Shown here: piece after piece, positions 1 through 7,874 of the stretch
How positions within the stretch are numbered: the stretch's first letter is position 1
Layout: the number at the start of each line of letters is the position of its first letter
Assembly: GCF_039871655.1 (NCBI RefSeq)
Contig: NZ_JBDPLZ010000006.1
Span: 186,001 to 250,000 of the forward strand
Direction: 5' to 3'
Length of the DNA stretch: 64,000 bases
From: Actinocorallia sp039871655
GTDB taxonomy: Bacteria > Actinomycetota > Actinomycetes > Streptosporangiales > Streptosporangiaceae
The notes under the pieces: generated by a model
Seen by the model: only the letters and a program-made list of their open reading frames with translations
Database searches by the model: none
Told to the model about the DNA's origin: nothing
Position numbers and translations under genes: made by a program

Positions 1-31
1 GACTGCCGCTCGGCTTCGCGGACGGCCCGGC

Positions 32-1585
32 ATGGCTGAGCGAGTGGGGCCGCTGCGGCCGATCACCCCGCCGTTCGTCGCCACCCAGCCCCGGGGCGTG
101 TCGATCCGCACCCGCCTCAAGAGCCTCACGCCCCGGGACGAGGAGGTGCTGAGCCGGGTGGGTGCGCATCTGGGGTCGTTGGCGGGCCGGGATCTGGCCG
201 TCCGCTGTGCTGACGGCCTGGCCCACACCGCGCAGCGGTGGGCGGAGCGCAAACGGAAGTTGACCGGTGCATCGTCGTCGCGGTGGGCGGGGTCGATCAC
301 CAAGGCCACCCACGACCAGTGGGCGCTGTCCCGGCGCTCCCAGGCCGCCCACCTGAGTGACCTGGACGCCGCCATCGACACCATCGGCCGTCGTCTGGCC
401 CTGCCCCTGGGCGAGAAGGGGAACAAACGCGCCCCGGGCGGCTACCGGTCGCGGAGCGAGTGGTTTCACAAGTCCCGCCGCCTGGCCCTGCTGAAGGAGC
501 GCCGCGAGAAGGTCAAGGCCGACTTCGCCGCCGGGAGGGTACACGTGGTGCGCGGCGGCCGCGCCCTGGCCCGCACCCGCCACCACCTGCGGGAAGCCGG
601 TCTGAGCGAGCAGGAGTGGCGGCAGCGGTGGCAGGCGGCCCGCTGGTTCCTGGCCGCCGACGGCGAGAGCGGCAAACGGTACGGCAACGAGACCTTGCGC
701 ATCACCCCCGACGGGCAGGTCAGCCTCAAACTCCCCGCCCCCCTGGCCGGACTGGCCAACGCCCCCCACGGCCGGTACGTCCTGGCCGCCCGGGTCTCCT
801 TCGCCCACCGCGGCCGGGAATGGGCGGACCGGGTGGCCGCCGACCGGGCGGTCGCCTACCGCCTGCACCTCGACCCGCAGCGGGGCCGCTGGTACGTGGA
901 CGCCTCCTGGCAGCGCCCGCCCGTGCAGATCCTCCCCCTGGAGGCGGCACGCGCGGGCGGGATGGTGGCGGTGGACACCAACGCCGACCATCTGGCCGCC
1001 TGGCGCCTGGACGTGCACGGCAACCCGATCGGCAGACCGGAACGCTTCGACTACGACCTGTCCGGTACCGCACAGCACCGGGACGCCCAGCTGCGGCACG
1101 CTCTCACCCGGCTGCTGCACTACACCCGCCGCACCGGCGCCAAAGCGATCGCGATCGAGGACCTGGACTTCACCGACTCCACCACCCGCGAGAAGCACGG
1201 CCGCAACCGCCGCTTCCGCCAGGTCATCTCCGGCATCCCCACCAGCAGGTTGAAGGCCCGCCTGGTGTCGATGGCCGCCGAGCACGATCTCGCCGTGGTG
1301 GCGGTGGATCCGGCCTACACCAGCGTGTGGGGAGCCAGATACTGGCAGAAACCCACCAGCACCACCACGCGCAAGACCACCCGGCACGAGGCCGCGAGCC
1401 TCGTGATCGGGCGACGCGCCCTGGGACACGGCGCCCGGCGTCGGACGGCACCGCCCCCGCATCACCGGAGTGATGGTGCGGGGCATCGGACCGCCCAGGC
1501 CGAACGCCGCGTCCCGGGGCGCGAGGGAACCCGCCCCACCCGCAAGGCTGCGCGGACGCGATCCGCAAAGCCGCCGGGTGTGTGA
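32..1585 (+). CDS. TnpB-like RuvC-fold nuclease (IS200/IS605-IS607 accessory family)
   Basis: The 517-residue product resembles the TnpB/OrfB family of RNA-guided nucleases linked to IS200/IS605 and IS607 elements. Visible are a RuvC-I aspartate in MVAVDTNADHLAAW (D315) and a RuvC-II glutamate in AIAIEDLDF (E376). The usual second half has VDPAYTS followed by RHEAASLVIGRRALGH, so the third acidic residue would be E453 instead of Asp. The CxxC zinc ribbon normally found after PAYTS is absent, which is typical of one actinobacterial subgroup I recall. No TnpA neighbour is present. The frame is open to the left window edge, so the true start may lie outside; the ATG given is the first inside. 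Confidence 0.75.
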   Translation: MAERVGPLRPITPPFVATQPRGVSIRTRLKSLTPRDEEVLSRVGAHLGSLAGRDLAVRCADGLAHTAQRWAERKRKLTGASSSRWAGSITKATHDQWALSRRSQAAHLSDLDAAIDTIGRRLALPLGEKGNKRAPGGYRSRSEWFHKSRRLALLKERREKVKADFAAGRVHVVRGGRALARTRHHLREAGLSEQEWRQRWQAARWFLAADGESGKRYGNETLRITPDGQVSLKLPAPLAGLANAPHGRYVLAARVSFAHRGREWADRVAADRAVAYRLHLDPQRGRWYVDASWQRPPVQILPLEAARAGGMVAVDTNADHLAAWRLDVHGNPIGRPERFDYDLSGTAQHRDAQLRHALTRLLHYTRRTGAKAIAIEDLDFTDSTTREKHGRNRRFRQVISGIPTSRLKARLVSMAAEHDLAVVAVDPAYTSVWGARYWQKPTSTTTRKTTRHEAASLVIGRRALGHGARRRTAPPPHHRSDGAGHRTAQAERRVPGREGTRPTRKAARTRSAKPPGV

Positions 1586-1631
1586 AAGCAGGGGACCAGC
1601 CCGCCCAGCACCGTTCGGGGCAGGCCACTGA

Positions 1632-2543
1632 TCACAGGGCGCTCCTGGACAGTGTTGAGGAACGGTTCAGGAGTTCGGTGATCCGGATGAAGCCGTTCGT
1701 GCCGTGGCCTTGGCCGATGGCGCGGCGGGCCAGGCCTTCGGCGGCGCGCATCACGCCCGCGTCGACGCCGTGGGCTTCGGAGGCCTGAATGATGTGGGCC
1801 ATGGAGGACGCCGCCGAGGTGAGCGGGTTGCCTTCGCCGGAGAAACGGCCGCTGTCCGCTTCTTCGGCCTCCTTCTCGAAGATCGGGGGGAGGATCTGAC
1901 CGATGCCTTTGGCGAACGGGGCCAGTTCCCGTGCGGTGATGCCCTCCGCCCTCGCGACGGCCAAAGCGTGCGCGTAGCCCGTCATGGCGGTCCAGAAGAT
2001 GTCGAGCAGCGCGATGTCGTACGCGGCCGCCCGGCCGATGTCCTCGCCGAGGTGGGTGTGGGTGCCGCCGAGGACGTCCAGCACCGGGCGGTGCTCCCGG
2101 TAGAGCGCTTCGGGGCCGCTGTGCAGGAAGACCGCGTCAGGGGTTCCGATGGTCGAGGCCGGGGTCATGATCGCGCCGTCGAGGTAGCCGATGCCGTGCT
2201 CGGCGGCCCAGGAGGCGGCCTCCCTGGCACGTTCGGGGGTGTCGGCGGTCAGGTTCACGACCGTGCGTCCCTTGAGGGCCGCGGTCACCGGATCGCGGCG
2301 CACGATGGTGTCCGCCGCGTCGTAGTTCACCACGCAGACCACGGTCAGGCCGCTCGCCGCGACAGCGGCTTCGGGTGACGGGGCGCCGACCGCGCCCTTC
2401 TCGACCAGTTCCCGGTCCTTGCCCGGAGTCCGGTTCCAGACCGTGGTCCGCAGGCCGGCTTCCAGGAACGCTCCGGACAGGGCCCGGCCCATCGGTCCCA
2501 GGCCGAGCACGGTGACGGTGGTCTGCTCGTTGTACGAAGGCAT
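1632..2543 (-). CDS. NAD(P)-binding imine reductase / 6-phosphogluconate dehydrogenase-like oxidoreductase
   Basis: A 303-residue oxidoreductase of the beta-hydroxyacid dehydrogenase/imine reductase type. The N-terminus carries the Rossmann motif VTVLGLGPMGRALSGAFL followed by WNRT, which favours NADP(H). The C-terminal helical half (from about residue 165) has the DIALLDIFW stretch usual in imine reductases, where this family reduces cyclic imines. It is transcribed divergently from an HxlR regulator whose ATG lies only 31 bp away, so local control by that regulator is likely. The physiological substrate cannot be read from the sequence. Confidence 0.85.
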   Translation of the reverse strand: MPSYNEQTTVTVLGLGPMGRALSGAFLEAGLRTTVWNRTPGKDRELVEKGAVGAPSPEAAVAASGLTVVCVVNYDAADTIVRRDPVTAALKGRTVVNLTADTPERAREAASWAAEHGIGYLDGAIMTPASTIGTPDAVFLHSGPEALYREHRPVLDVLGGTHTHLGEDIGRAAAYDIALLDIFWTAMTGYAHALAVARAEGITARELAPFAKGIGQILPPIFEKEAEEADSGRFSGEGNPLTSAASSMAHIIQASEAHGVDAGVMRAAEGLARRAIGQGHGTNGFIRITELLNRSSTLSRSAL

Positions 2544-2574
2544 GCCGAAATTCCTCTACAAATGATGGAAGACG

Positions 2575-2940
2575 ATGAACGGGGGGAAGATGACGCGCAG
2601 CCGTGCCCAGGACCTGAACGTCTGCGGGGTGACCGCCGCGATCGCCGTGATCGACGGCAAGTGGAAGACGTTCCTGCTCTGGCTTCTGGAATCCGGCCCG
2701 TACCGTCCGGGTGAGCTGCTCCGGCAGGCGCCGGGGCTCACCGAGAAGGTGATGACTCAGGCGCTCCGGGAGATGGAGGCCGACGGCCTGGTCCACCGCG
2801 AGGTGCACGACGTTCGGCCGTTGAAGACCGTGTACTCCCTGACGCCGTTCGGCCGTGACCTCTCCGAGGCACTGGCCCCTCTCTCCGACTGGGGCCACCG
2901 CCGCCTGGAGAGGCTGGCCGGTTCCCGGCCGGTCCGCTGA
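2575..2940 (+). CDS. HxlR-family winged-helix transcriptional regulator
   Basis: A 121-residue HxlR-type DNA-binding protein. The family signature is clear: a cysteine near the N-terminus (DLNVCGVTAAIAVIDGKWK), the LLWLLESGPYRPGEL helix, and the wing LVHREVHDVRPLKTVYSLTPFG. An alternative ATG at 2590 (MTRSRAQ) would remove five residues. It sits head to head with the imine-reductase-like gene, the usual arrangement in which HxlR proteins sense electrophiles or aldehydes through cysteine and control the adjacent oxidoreductase. The inducer is unknown. Confidence 0.9.
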   Translation: MNGGKMTRSRAQDLNVCGVTAAIAVIDGKWKTFLLWLLESGPYRPGELLRQAPGLTEKVMTQALREMEADGLVHREVHDVRPLKTVYSLTPFGRDLSEALAPLSDWGHRRLERLAGSRPVR

Positions 2941-3096
2941 CGCAACGCCGCCCCCCTTTCCTCAGTTGGCGTCGACGGCCTTCCGGCCGCCCACGACCAA
3001 GCTTCGACCCGCCCCACCCGAACGACAAGTACCCACAAAAAGGTGGGCATCGTGGGCAGCCGCGGAGACGGTCCACGCCTCGGCGTCCAGAGGCGT

Positions 3097-3801
3097 TCAG
3101 CCGAGGGAGAGCCAGGTGACGCCCTGGGCGTCCAGGGCGCGGGTCTCGTCGCGGGTGAGGGGGGCGCGGCCGGTGGCTTTGCGGAGGAAGGTGGGCCGGT
3201 CCCAGCCGAGGGGGCGGCCGGCGCCGTTGAGGAGGAGGTCTTCGACGGCCTGGGCGGCTCGGGGGGTGGGCCAGGCCGGACGGGAGAGGGCGGTGGCCAG
3301 GTCGAGGCCGTGGACGGTGAGTTCGACCAGGCGGGTGAGGAGGAAGTCGGCGAGGAGCATGGCGTCGCCGTGACGGGTGCGGACGACGCGGGGGGCGGGC
3401 TCGGCCTCGCACAGGGCGTGGGCGAGACGCCAGGTCGCGGCGAAGTCGTCGAGCAGGTGGGCGGGGGTGTCGTGGGAGGAGGCGCGGGAGCGGGCCAGGG
3501 AGATACGGGCGGCGGCGGTCTCGGGGGAGAAGCGGGCGTCGGGCCGGTAGTAGGCGGCGGCCGAGACCTCGGCGCGGGGCGGTGCGGGCGCCGTGAGCAT
3601 GCCGGGGAGCCAGGCGAGGACGACCGTCAGGTGGCCGACCAGGTCACGGACGGCCCACGGCACGCAGGCTGTGGGGAGGTCCCACTCGTGCGGGGCGAGG
3701 CCGGTCAGGACATGCTCCAGGTTCTCGGCCTCGTCGTGGAAAATCCGGATCATCGATCTCTGCTGGGCTTTCATGCGTTTTCCCGTCTTCCGCAGGCTCA
3801 T
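3097..3801 (-). CDS. Mycothiol-dependent maleylpyruvate isomerase-like / DinB-superfamily protein
   Basis: About 235 residues. The N-terminal helical bundle of the DinB/MDMPI type is indicated by PTACVPWAVRDLVGHLTVVLAWLPGML and by the later FLLTRLVELTVHGLDLATAL, where conserved His residues would bind metal. Actinobacterial members use mycothiol or are uncharacterised. Start: the frame stays open to 4038, but the upstream part looks non-coding. ATG at 3801 follows GGAAG at about nine bases; ATG at 3774 is a second choice. It is flanked by an intergenic stretch and by a convergent HxlR gene, so no operon context helps. Confidence 0.75.
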   Translation of the reverse strand: MSLRKTGKRMKAQQRSMIRIFHDEAENLEHVLTGLAPHEWDLPTACVPWAVRDLVGHLTVVLAWLPGMLTAPAPPRAEVSAAAYYRPDARFSPETAAARISLARSRASSHDTPAHLLDDFAATWRLAHALCEAEPAPRVVRTRHGDAMLLADFLLTRLVELTVHGLDLATALSRPAWPTPRAAQAVEDLLLNGAGRPLGWDRPTFLRKATGRAPLTRDETRALDAQGVTWLSLG

Positions 3802-3889
3802 CGGCGCACAGTCTTCCGGTCGTGATGTGAGGACGTCGGGGGCCTCCCGGGCGTACGGGCCCGGGAGGGCGATACGTGCGGAGCATCGG

Positions 3890-4147
3890 CTATATGCCGG
3901 ATGTGCGGTTCTCGACGGATCGGGGGACCGGCTCGCGCAGGGCGTCCTCGATGCGGCGTTGTTCGGCCAGTTCATCGCGGAGGTCCTCGGACGAGCCGGC
4001 CATGAGGGTGCAGGCCAGGCCTGCGGTGAACTCGTCATCGGTCAGGGAGCAGCAGCGACGGGTCGCCATCCAGCTGCCCTCCGGCAGCACCCGTATCCGC
4101 CAGTCCGGGTGACGTCTCCGCAGGTCCTCCAGCACGTGCTCGCTCAC
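3890..4147 (-). CDS. Small hypothetical protein divergent from helix-turn-helix/DUF397 genes
   Basis: An 85-residue acidic protein (MSEHVLEDLRRRHPDWRIRV) starting with GTG behind a good AGGAAGGGG ribosome-binding site. It has no signal peptide or membrane segment. Its N-terminal part reads as a short helix-strand unit ending in RVLPEGSWMATRR; the rest looks helical. It lies head to head with the regulator at 4275, an arrangement I recall as recurrent beside such regulators in actinomycetes. I do not recognise a characterised function; an accessory role in the same regulatory module is only inference. Confidence 0.6.
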   Translation of the reverse strand: MSEHVLEDLRRRHPDWRIRVLPEGSWMATRRCCSLTDDEFTAGLACTLMAGSSEDLRDELAEQRRIEDALREPVPRSVENRTSGI

Positions 4148-4274
4148 GGTCGCCCCTTCCTCATCTTTCGCCGTTCGGAGGACCAGGATCGTGACGGGCG
4201 GATACTCTCGGCTACATACCGGTCACACCCGGAGGCTCCCTGCCCGGGCACGCAGGACCTACCAGAGGACCCCC

Positions 4275-5090
4275 ATGGCACACGGTGATCTGGCCCGCGA
4301 TCCGCTGATCCGGGCGTTCGGCGCGGTAGTGCGCGCTTACCGGGAGGCGGCAGGCCTGTCCCGCGCCAAGCTGGCCGAAGCACTCGGCTGCTCACCTCAG
4401 TGGATCGAGAAGATCGAAACGGGAGCACGGCCCCCGTCCGAGGCGACTTCGATCGACCTGGACACCTATTTCAAAACGCCGGGCGCCTTCCATGCCATGT
4501 GGAGAGAGCTCAAGCGAGCCGGAAAGACCGTTGACTTTCCAGGCTTTCCAGGCTTCGTGGCGCTAGAAGCCAAGGCCAGCACAATGCATATCTTCGAGAA
4601 CATGGTCATCACAGGACTCTTTCAGACTCCTGAGTACGCCTATGAGATCCTCAAACCAGGCCGAAGGCCTGACGTCATCGAAGACCTCGTCGCGACCCGC
4701 CTGGAGCGCCAGCGGATCCTCGAACGCGAATCTCCTCCAGAGATCGTCCTCATCCTGGATGAAACAGCGCTTCACCGTCCCATCGGCGATCAGCAACTAC
4801 GCAAGAACCAGTTCTACCACCTGGCCGAGCTCGCCGATGCTCCCAACATAACCGTGCAGATCATCCCTTCCAGCACCGGTTCGTACGCTGGCCTTCCCGG
4901 GGCGTTCACCCTCATGGAATTCGATTCCATGCCGAGCGCCGTCTACATCGAGAAACATACCGACGGAGAGATCATCGGGCAGACAGAAAGGGTGAGGAGC
5001 TATGCACTACAATTTAGTTTGATCAGGGGCGCTGCAATGTCTGCTCCCGAATCCATGAAACTGCTGCGCATGATTGGGGACACCCTATGA
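4275..5090 (+). CDS. Helix-turn-helix (XRE) regulator with DUF5753 domain
   Basis: A 271-residue Scr1/BldB-partner type regulator. Residues 15-75 form the XRE helix-turn-helix (LSRAKLAEALGCSPQWIEKI), and the rest is the DUF5753 domain ending in RGAAMSAPESMKLLRMIGDTL. ATG 4275 is chosen over upstream in-frame codons because AGAGGA lies five bases before it and the protein then begins right before the DNA-binding domain. Its stop overlaps the start of the DUF397 gene (ATGA), a typical translationally coupled regulator/DUF397 pair of Streptomyces-like bacteria, where the DUF397 partner binds and modulates the regulator. Confidence 0.92.
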   Translation: MAHGDLARDPLIRAFGAVVRAYREAAGLSRAKLAEALGCSPQWIEKIETGARPPSEATSIDLDTYFKTPGAFHAMWRELKRAGKTVDFPGFPGFVALEAKASTMHIFENMVITGLFQTPEYAYEILKPGRRPDVIEDLVATRLERQRILERESPPEIVLILDETALHRPIGDQQLRKNQFYHLAELADAPNITVQIIPSSTGSYAGLPGAFTLMEFDSMPSAVYIEKHTDGEIIGQTERVRSYALQFSLIRGAAMSAPESMKLLRMIGDTL

Positions 5091-5284
5091 ACCAGCACAC
5101 CCCGCCAGTTGTCCAGTGGCGCAAGAGTAGCTACAGCACCAACACCGGCGGCCAGTGCGTTGAACTCGCAGCCCTCCCCGGAAAGATCGGGGTCCGCGAC
5201 TCCAAGAACCCCCGAGTCCCCCATCTCTCACTCAACCCTTCAGCGTTCCGCGCATTCGTCGGGCGACTTCGCTCCGAGCAGTGA
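5087..5284 (+). CDS. DUF397 small regulatory partner protein
   Basis: A 65-residue DUF397 protein. The family hallmark is complete: VQWRKSSYSTNTGGQCVELA, then VRDSKNP, then the C-terminal LSLNPSAFRAFVGRLR. It overlaps the stop of the upstream helix-turn-helix gene by four bases (ATGA), so the two are translationally coupled. In studied members (for example the Scr1/Scr2 type) the small protein pairs with the helix-turn-helix protein in a toxin/antitoxin-like or developmental regulatory unit. It is cytoplasmic, with no signal peptide. Confidence 0.92.
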   Translation: MNQHTPPVVQWRKSSYSTNTGGQCVELAALPGKIGVRDSKNPRVPHLSLNPSAFRAFVGRLRSEQ

Positions 5285-5297
5285 GGACAGCCACGCC

Positions 5298-5483
5298 ATG
5301 ACACGCGGCTTGTCAGCGGCTCAGCGGCGTAAGAGCAGCCACAGCGGTGACACCGGTGGCCAGCGCGTCGAAGCCGCCGCGCTCCCCGGACAGATCGACA
5401 TCCGCGACTCCAAGAACCCTGAGGCTCCTCACCTCACGTTCGGGAGCGGGAGGCCGGGTCAGGCACCGTCGTCGACCGGGTAG
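5298..5483 (+). CDS. Second DUF397 protein with eroded C-terminus
   Basis: A 61-residue second DUF397 copy, 13 bp behind the first. It retains QRRKSSHSGDTGGQRVEAAALP and IRDSKNPEAPHLTF, but the conserved Cys of the family (GGQCVE in the first copy) is Arg here. The normal end (SPAAFRAFV) is replaced by GSGRPGQAPSSTG. The last 25 bp overlap the 3' end of the convergent membrane-protein gene. No strong ribosome-binding site is seen before the ATG. It may be a decaying duplicate; expression is uncertain. Confidence 0.6.
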   Translation: MTRGLSAAQRRKSSHSGDTGGQRVEAAALPGQIDIRDSKNPEAPHLTFGSGRPGQAPSSTG

Positions 5484-6058
5484 GTCCGCCAGATCTTGAG
5501 GTCGCCGTAGGCCGGGCTGCGTGGGGTGGTGAAGGTGAAGCGGTAGCTGCGGAAGGAGGGATAGTAGAGGACCGAGCCCAACGGGAGAGTTACCGTCCGG
5601 GATGCGCCGGGCTCGATCGCGAACTCGCCTCTCAGGCCGCCCGGGACCATGGGGCTGGTGTCGCAGACGCCGTCGCGGCCGATGCAGAGCCCGACGGTCT
5701 GGGTGGTGCTCTGGTTGCGGAACTCGACCGAGCCGTAGGTGAGCAGGCAGGAGTTCTGGATGACGCCGTCTTCGGCAATGAAGGTGACGTCGGCGAAGTA
5801 ACCGCCGTCGGGGCAGCCACCCCCGGCCAGCGGCGTGTCCGGCGTCCGGACTGCGGCGCAGAGCGCGACAACGCCCGGCGGCGTCGCGGCGAAGACCGCG
5901 ATCCCGACGATCACAGCGAGGATCTCGCGCGGCCGCTGCGGGAGTCGCAACCGCTCTGGCAGGCGCTCCCCTCCCTTGCCGGTGAGATGCCAAGCGATGA
6001 ATCCCAGGAAGAAACCCCCGAAAGGCGAGAGCAATCCCAGTACAACCGCTACGTCCAC
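5459..6058 (-). CDS. Hypothetical membrane-anchored protein with exported cysteine-containing domain
   Basis: A 199-residue protein. Two hydrophobic segments lie at about residues 3-25 and 45-68, followed by a long polar C-terminal domain that would be extracytoplasmic and contains Cys residues that could pair (GGGCPDGGYF, QNSCLLTYG, TVGLCIGRDGVC). The C-terminal part has beta-rich stretches (RTVTLPLGSVLYY, RSYRFTFTTPR). I do not recognise a family. It converges on the second DUF397 gene with a short overlap. Confidence 0.65.
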   Translation of the reverse strand: MDVAVVLGLLSPFGGFFLGFIAWHLTGKGGERLPERLRLPQRPREILAVIVGIAVFAATPPGVVALCAAVRTPDTPLAGGGCPDGGYFADVTFIAEDGVIQNSCLLTYGSVEFRNQSTTQTVGLCIGRDGVCDTSPMVPGGLRGEFAIEPGASRTVTLPLGSVLYYPSFRSYRFTFTTPRSPAYGDLKIWRTYPVDDGA

Positions 6059-6127
6059 GGCCGCACTCTAGCCTCGGTCTTTCATGGGGTCGGTCAGATC
6101 GCGTAGCGGCCTGACCGACTCTTGTTT

Positions 6128-6394
6128 TCAATGGCGGGTCAGCGTGTCGGCCCGACTGTCGCGTCGGGTGGGCGGGGTTCCACGGCCCCGGGTGGTCCCC
6201 TTCCCGGATGGTCGGGGTGGTTGGTGCCGGCAGAGGCCTGGCAGCGCTTGGAGCCGGGTGATCGCGGTGGTGATCAGACCGGACCAGGTCCTGGCGAGGC
6301 GGAGCCGCAGGCGCCGTCCGCCTCGGGACAGGCGCGCGGCACAGGAGAACAACCTTGCCCGGGTCGTGGATCGCCAGGGCGGGTGGACAGCCAC
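6128..6394 (-). pseudogene. Remnant of an IS1380-type transposase C-terminus
   Basis: On the minus strand the translation includes TRARLFSCAARLSRGGRRL and RLARTWSGLITTAITRLQAL. These resemble the arginine-rich tail of IS1380-family transposases (pattern RLRLF..AGRLARGGRRLRLRLA..WPW...IT.AI.RL.ALP). The upstream catalytic DDE part is missing, and what follows is low-complexity, so this is a 3' relic only. The family assignment rests on memory of the tail motif. Confidence 0.4.
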
Positions 6395-6426
6395 CGCTGA
6401 ACGGCTGGTGAGAAGGGGAGAAGATC

Positions 6427-6702
6427 ATGAGCACCGCTTCCGGTCTACCGCTGCCTCCCCATCGACCTGAACCCGGGCATTCCCTGCGGACCATCAGGGA
6501 GATCAGGGAATCCCGGCCAGAGGAGCAGCGCGAACACTTCGACGCCGAACTCGCCGACACCGACCTCGACGCCCTACCCGCAGTCCTCCGACGTTGGGCC
6601 GCCATGGCGAACGACGGCTTCCTGGACCTCCTTCTCTCCACACCGTTCGAAGGACTGGAGTTCGGCGAACGTTCCTATGACGACGCCGCGAGCGGCCAGT
6701 GA
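6427..6702 (+). CDS. Probable antitoxin partner of a decayed PIN-domain toxin
   Basis: A 91-residue acidic protein (IREIRESRPEEQREHFDAEL, then WAAMANDGFLDLLLST). It starts at ATG 6427 behind a GAGAAGGGGAGAAG purine-rich stretch. Its stop TGA overlaps the GTG start of a VapC-like reading frame (GTGA at 6699-6702), the spacing typical of type II toxin-antitoxin operons. I do not recognise a named antitoxin domain; the role is inferred from the overlap and from the PIN remnant downstream. Since the toxin is broken, the gene may survive as an orphan antitoxin. Confidence 0.6.
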   Translation: MSTASGLPLPPHRPEPGHSLRTIREIRESRPEEQREHFDAELADTDLDALPAVLRRWAAMANDGFLDLLLSTPFEGLEFGERSYDDAASGQ

Positions 6703-6890
6703 TCTACCTTCTCGGCACGAACGTGGCGGCAGAACCCACCACCCGCCCACGTCCGTCTCCCGCCGTCGTGGCCTGAGCTCGTTCCGCCCCTGCCACGAGC
6801 CTCTTCCTGAACGTCGCGACACTCGCCGAAATCGAACCGGGCATCTCCATCACCCCGGATCCCAGCCGCCGCGCCTCCTTCGAACGGGCG
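6699..6890 (+). pseudogene. VapC-like PIN-domain toxin pseudogene
   Basis: Reading from GTG 6699 gives VIYLLGTNVAAEPTTRPRPS followed by PAVVA and a TGA stop at 6774-6776. After the stop the same frame continues with TSLFLNVATLAEIEPGIS and PDPSRRASFE. This matches the start of VapC PIN nucleases (IYLLDTNVVSE...P.VVAW...LFLS..TLAEI..GI). The stop sits where Trp of VVAW is expected (TGG to TGA), and the first catalytic Asp of LLDTNV is Gly. The C-terminal half with the other acidic residues is lost. It is therefore dead both genetically and catalytically. Confidence 0.75.
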
Positions 6891-6979
6891 TCGGCGGGCC
6901 AAGCCGACAAGGGCTCGCTGTACGGCCGTCCCGTCGGAACACGCTTTGGGCGGGACGGCCGCCGTGGTGGGGCAGGGCT

Positions 6980-7324
6980 TCAGGCGAACTCGACGGCGGT
7001 GCTCAGGTAGGTGCCGAGGCATCCGGTGGTCGAGGAGGTGTTCGGTCCCGCGGTGGCCCACGGGCCGTACAGCGTGCTGTTCACCCAGAGGTTGGGCGGC
7101 ACGTACCGGATGCACTTCACGACGGCTCGGTACTGGCCGGTTCCGGAGGCGCACCGCACCGTCACGGACGTCTTGGGGATGTTCGGCTTGTACTGGCTCA
7201 CGGTGACCTGCGTGGTGCAGTCGGCCGGCACCGCGTGGGCGGGGGCGGCGGGCCCGATCACGACGGCGGGGACCGCGAGGGCCGCGGCCAGGGCGGCGGC
7301 TCCGGACTTCACGCGGACGCGCAT
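6980..7324 (-). CDS. Small secreted protein
   Basis: A 114-residue protein with a clear signal peptide: MRVRVKSG, a hydrophobic alanine/valine core, and cleavage near PAHA-VPAD. The mature part of about 82 residues contains four Cys (CTTQ, RCASG, KCIRY, GCLGTY), which suggests two disulfides, and is rich in Thr/Ser/Tyr. GAGAGGAGTCCTCCC precedes the ATG as ribosome-binding site. I do not recognise a family beyond the general class of small Cys-containing actinomycete exoproteins. Confidence 0.75.
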   Translation of the reverse strand: MRVRVKSGAAALAAALAVPAVVIGPAAPAHAVPADCTTQVTVSQYKPNIPKTSVTVRCASGTGQYRAVVKCIRYVPPNLWVNSTLYGPWATAGPNTSSTTGCLGTYLSTAVEFA

Positions 7325-7874
7325 GGGAGGACTCCTCTCGCCGCGCGGGACGGCCCCGGCGGCTCCACCATGATCGGAGCGGCGCCGTCCCGGGCGCCCG
7401 GGTCCCGCGTCCTCGCCCGGGGCGATTCGCCGGGACGGGGGTCCCGTGCCGGGGTCCCGATGCCGGGCGGGTCACCGCATCGTGCTCACGGACCGTGACC
7501 GGCCGGAGCGCGGGGGACACGTTTCGTCGGCGGGATCGGCGCGTCCCTCCCCGACGGCGGCGGCCCGATCTGCGCTATCGAAGAGTCACGTTCTGTCGGA
7601 TTACCTGGCCGGGCCCTTCCCGCCGCAGCGATTGCACGGCGAACTGATGGATGCGGGGTTCTTCGCTCTACGAGGAGAAAGGCGGGGCATCGAGGTCGCT
7701 TGGTGAAGCGGATCACCAGGTCGGCCAACTTTTGGGGGCTGTTGAGGGTGTGATGCCTCACAACGCCCGGTCAATCCGGTGAACACGGGCATGAGGGTCT
7801 GGGAAGGGCCTCTAGCCTGTGTGGCCAGAGGGTTGTTCTTCCCACAACCACCGGTTTGAGCGGGGGTCTGGTCC
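7325..7874. other. Intergenic stretch without a supported gene
   Basis: Between the secreted-protein gene and the glycerophosphodiesterase I see several open frames but none with family similarity, good ribosome-binding site or convincing codon pattern. The right end (about 7860-7872) supplies the GGGGG tract proposed as ribosome-binding site for the next gene. Promoters for both divergent flanking genes must lie here. Confidence 0.5.

Noticed and set aside
3031..3048. Hairpin CCCAC/GTGGG behind the HxlR gene as terminator
   Set aside because: Five-bp stem without T-run in the transcribed direction; too weak.
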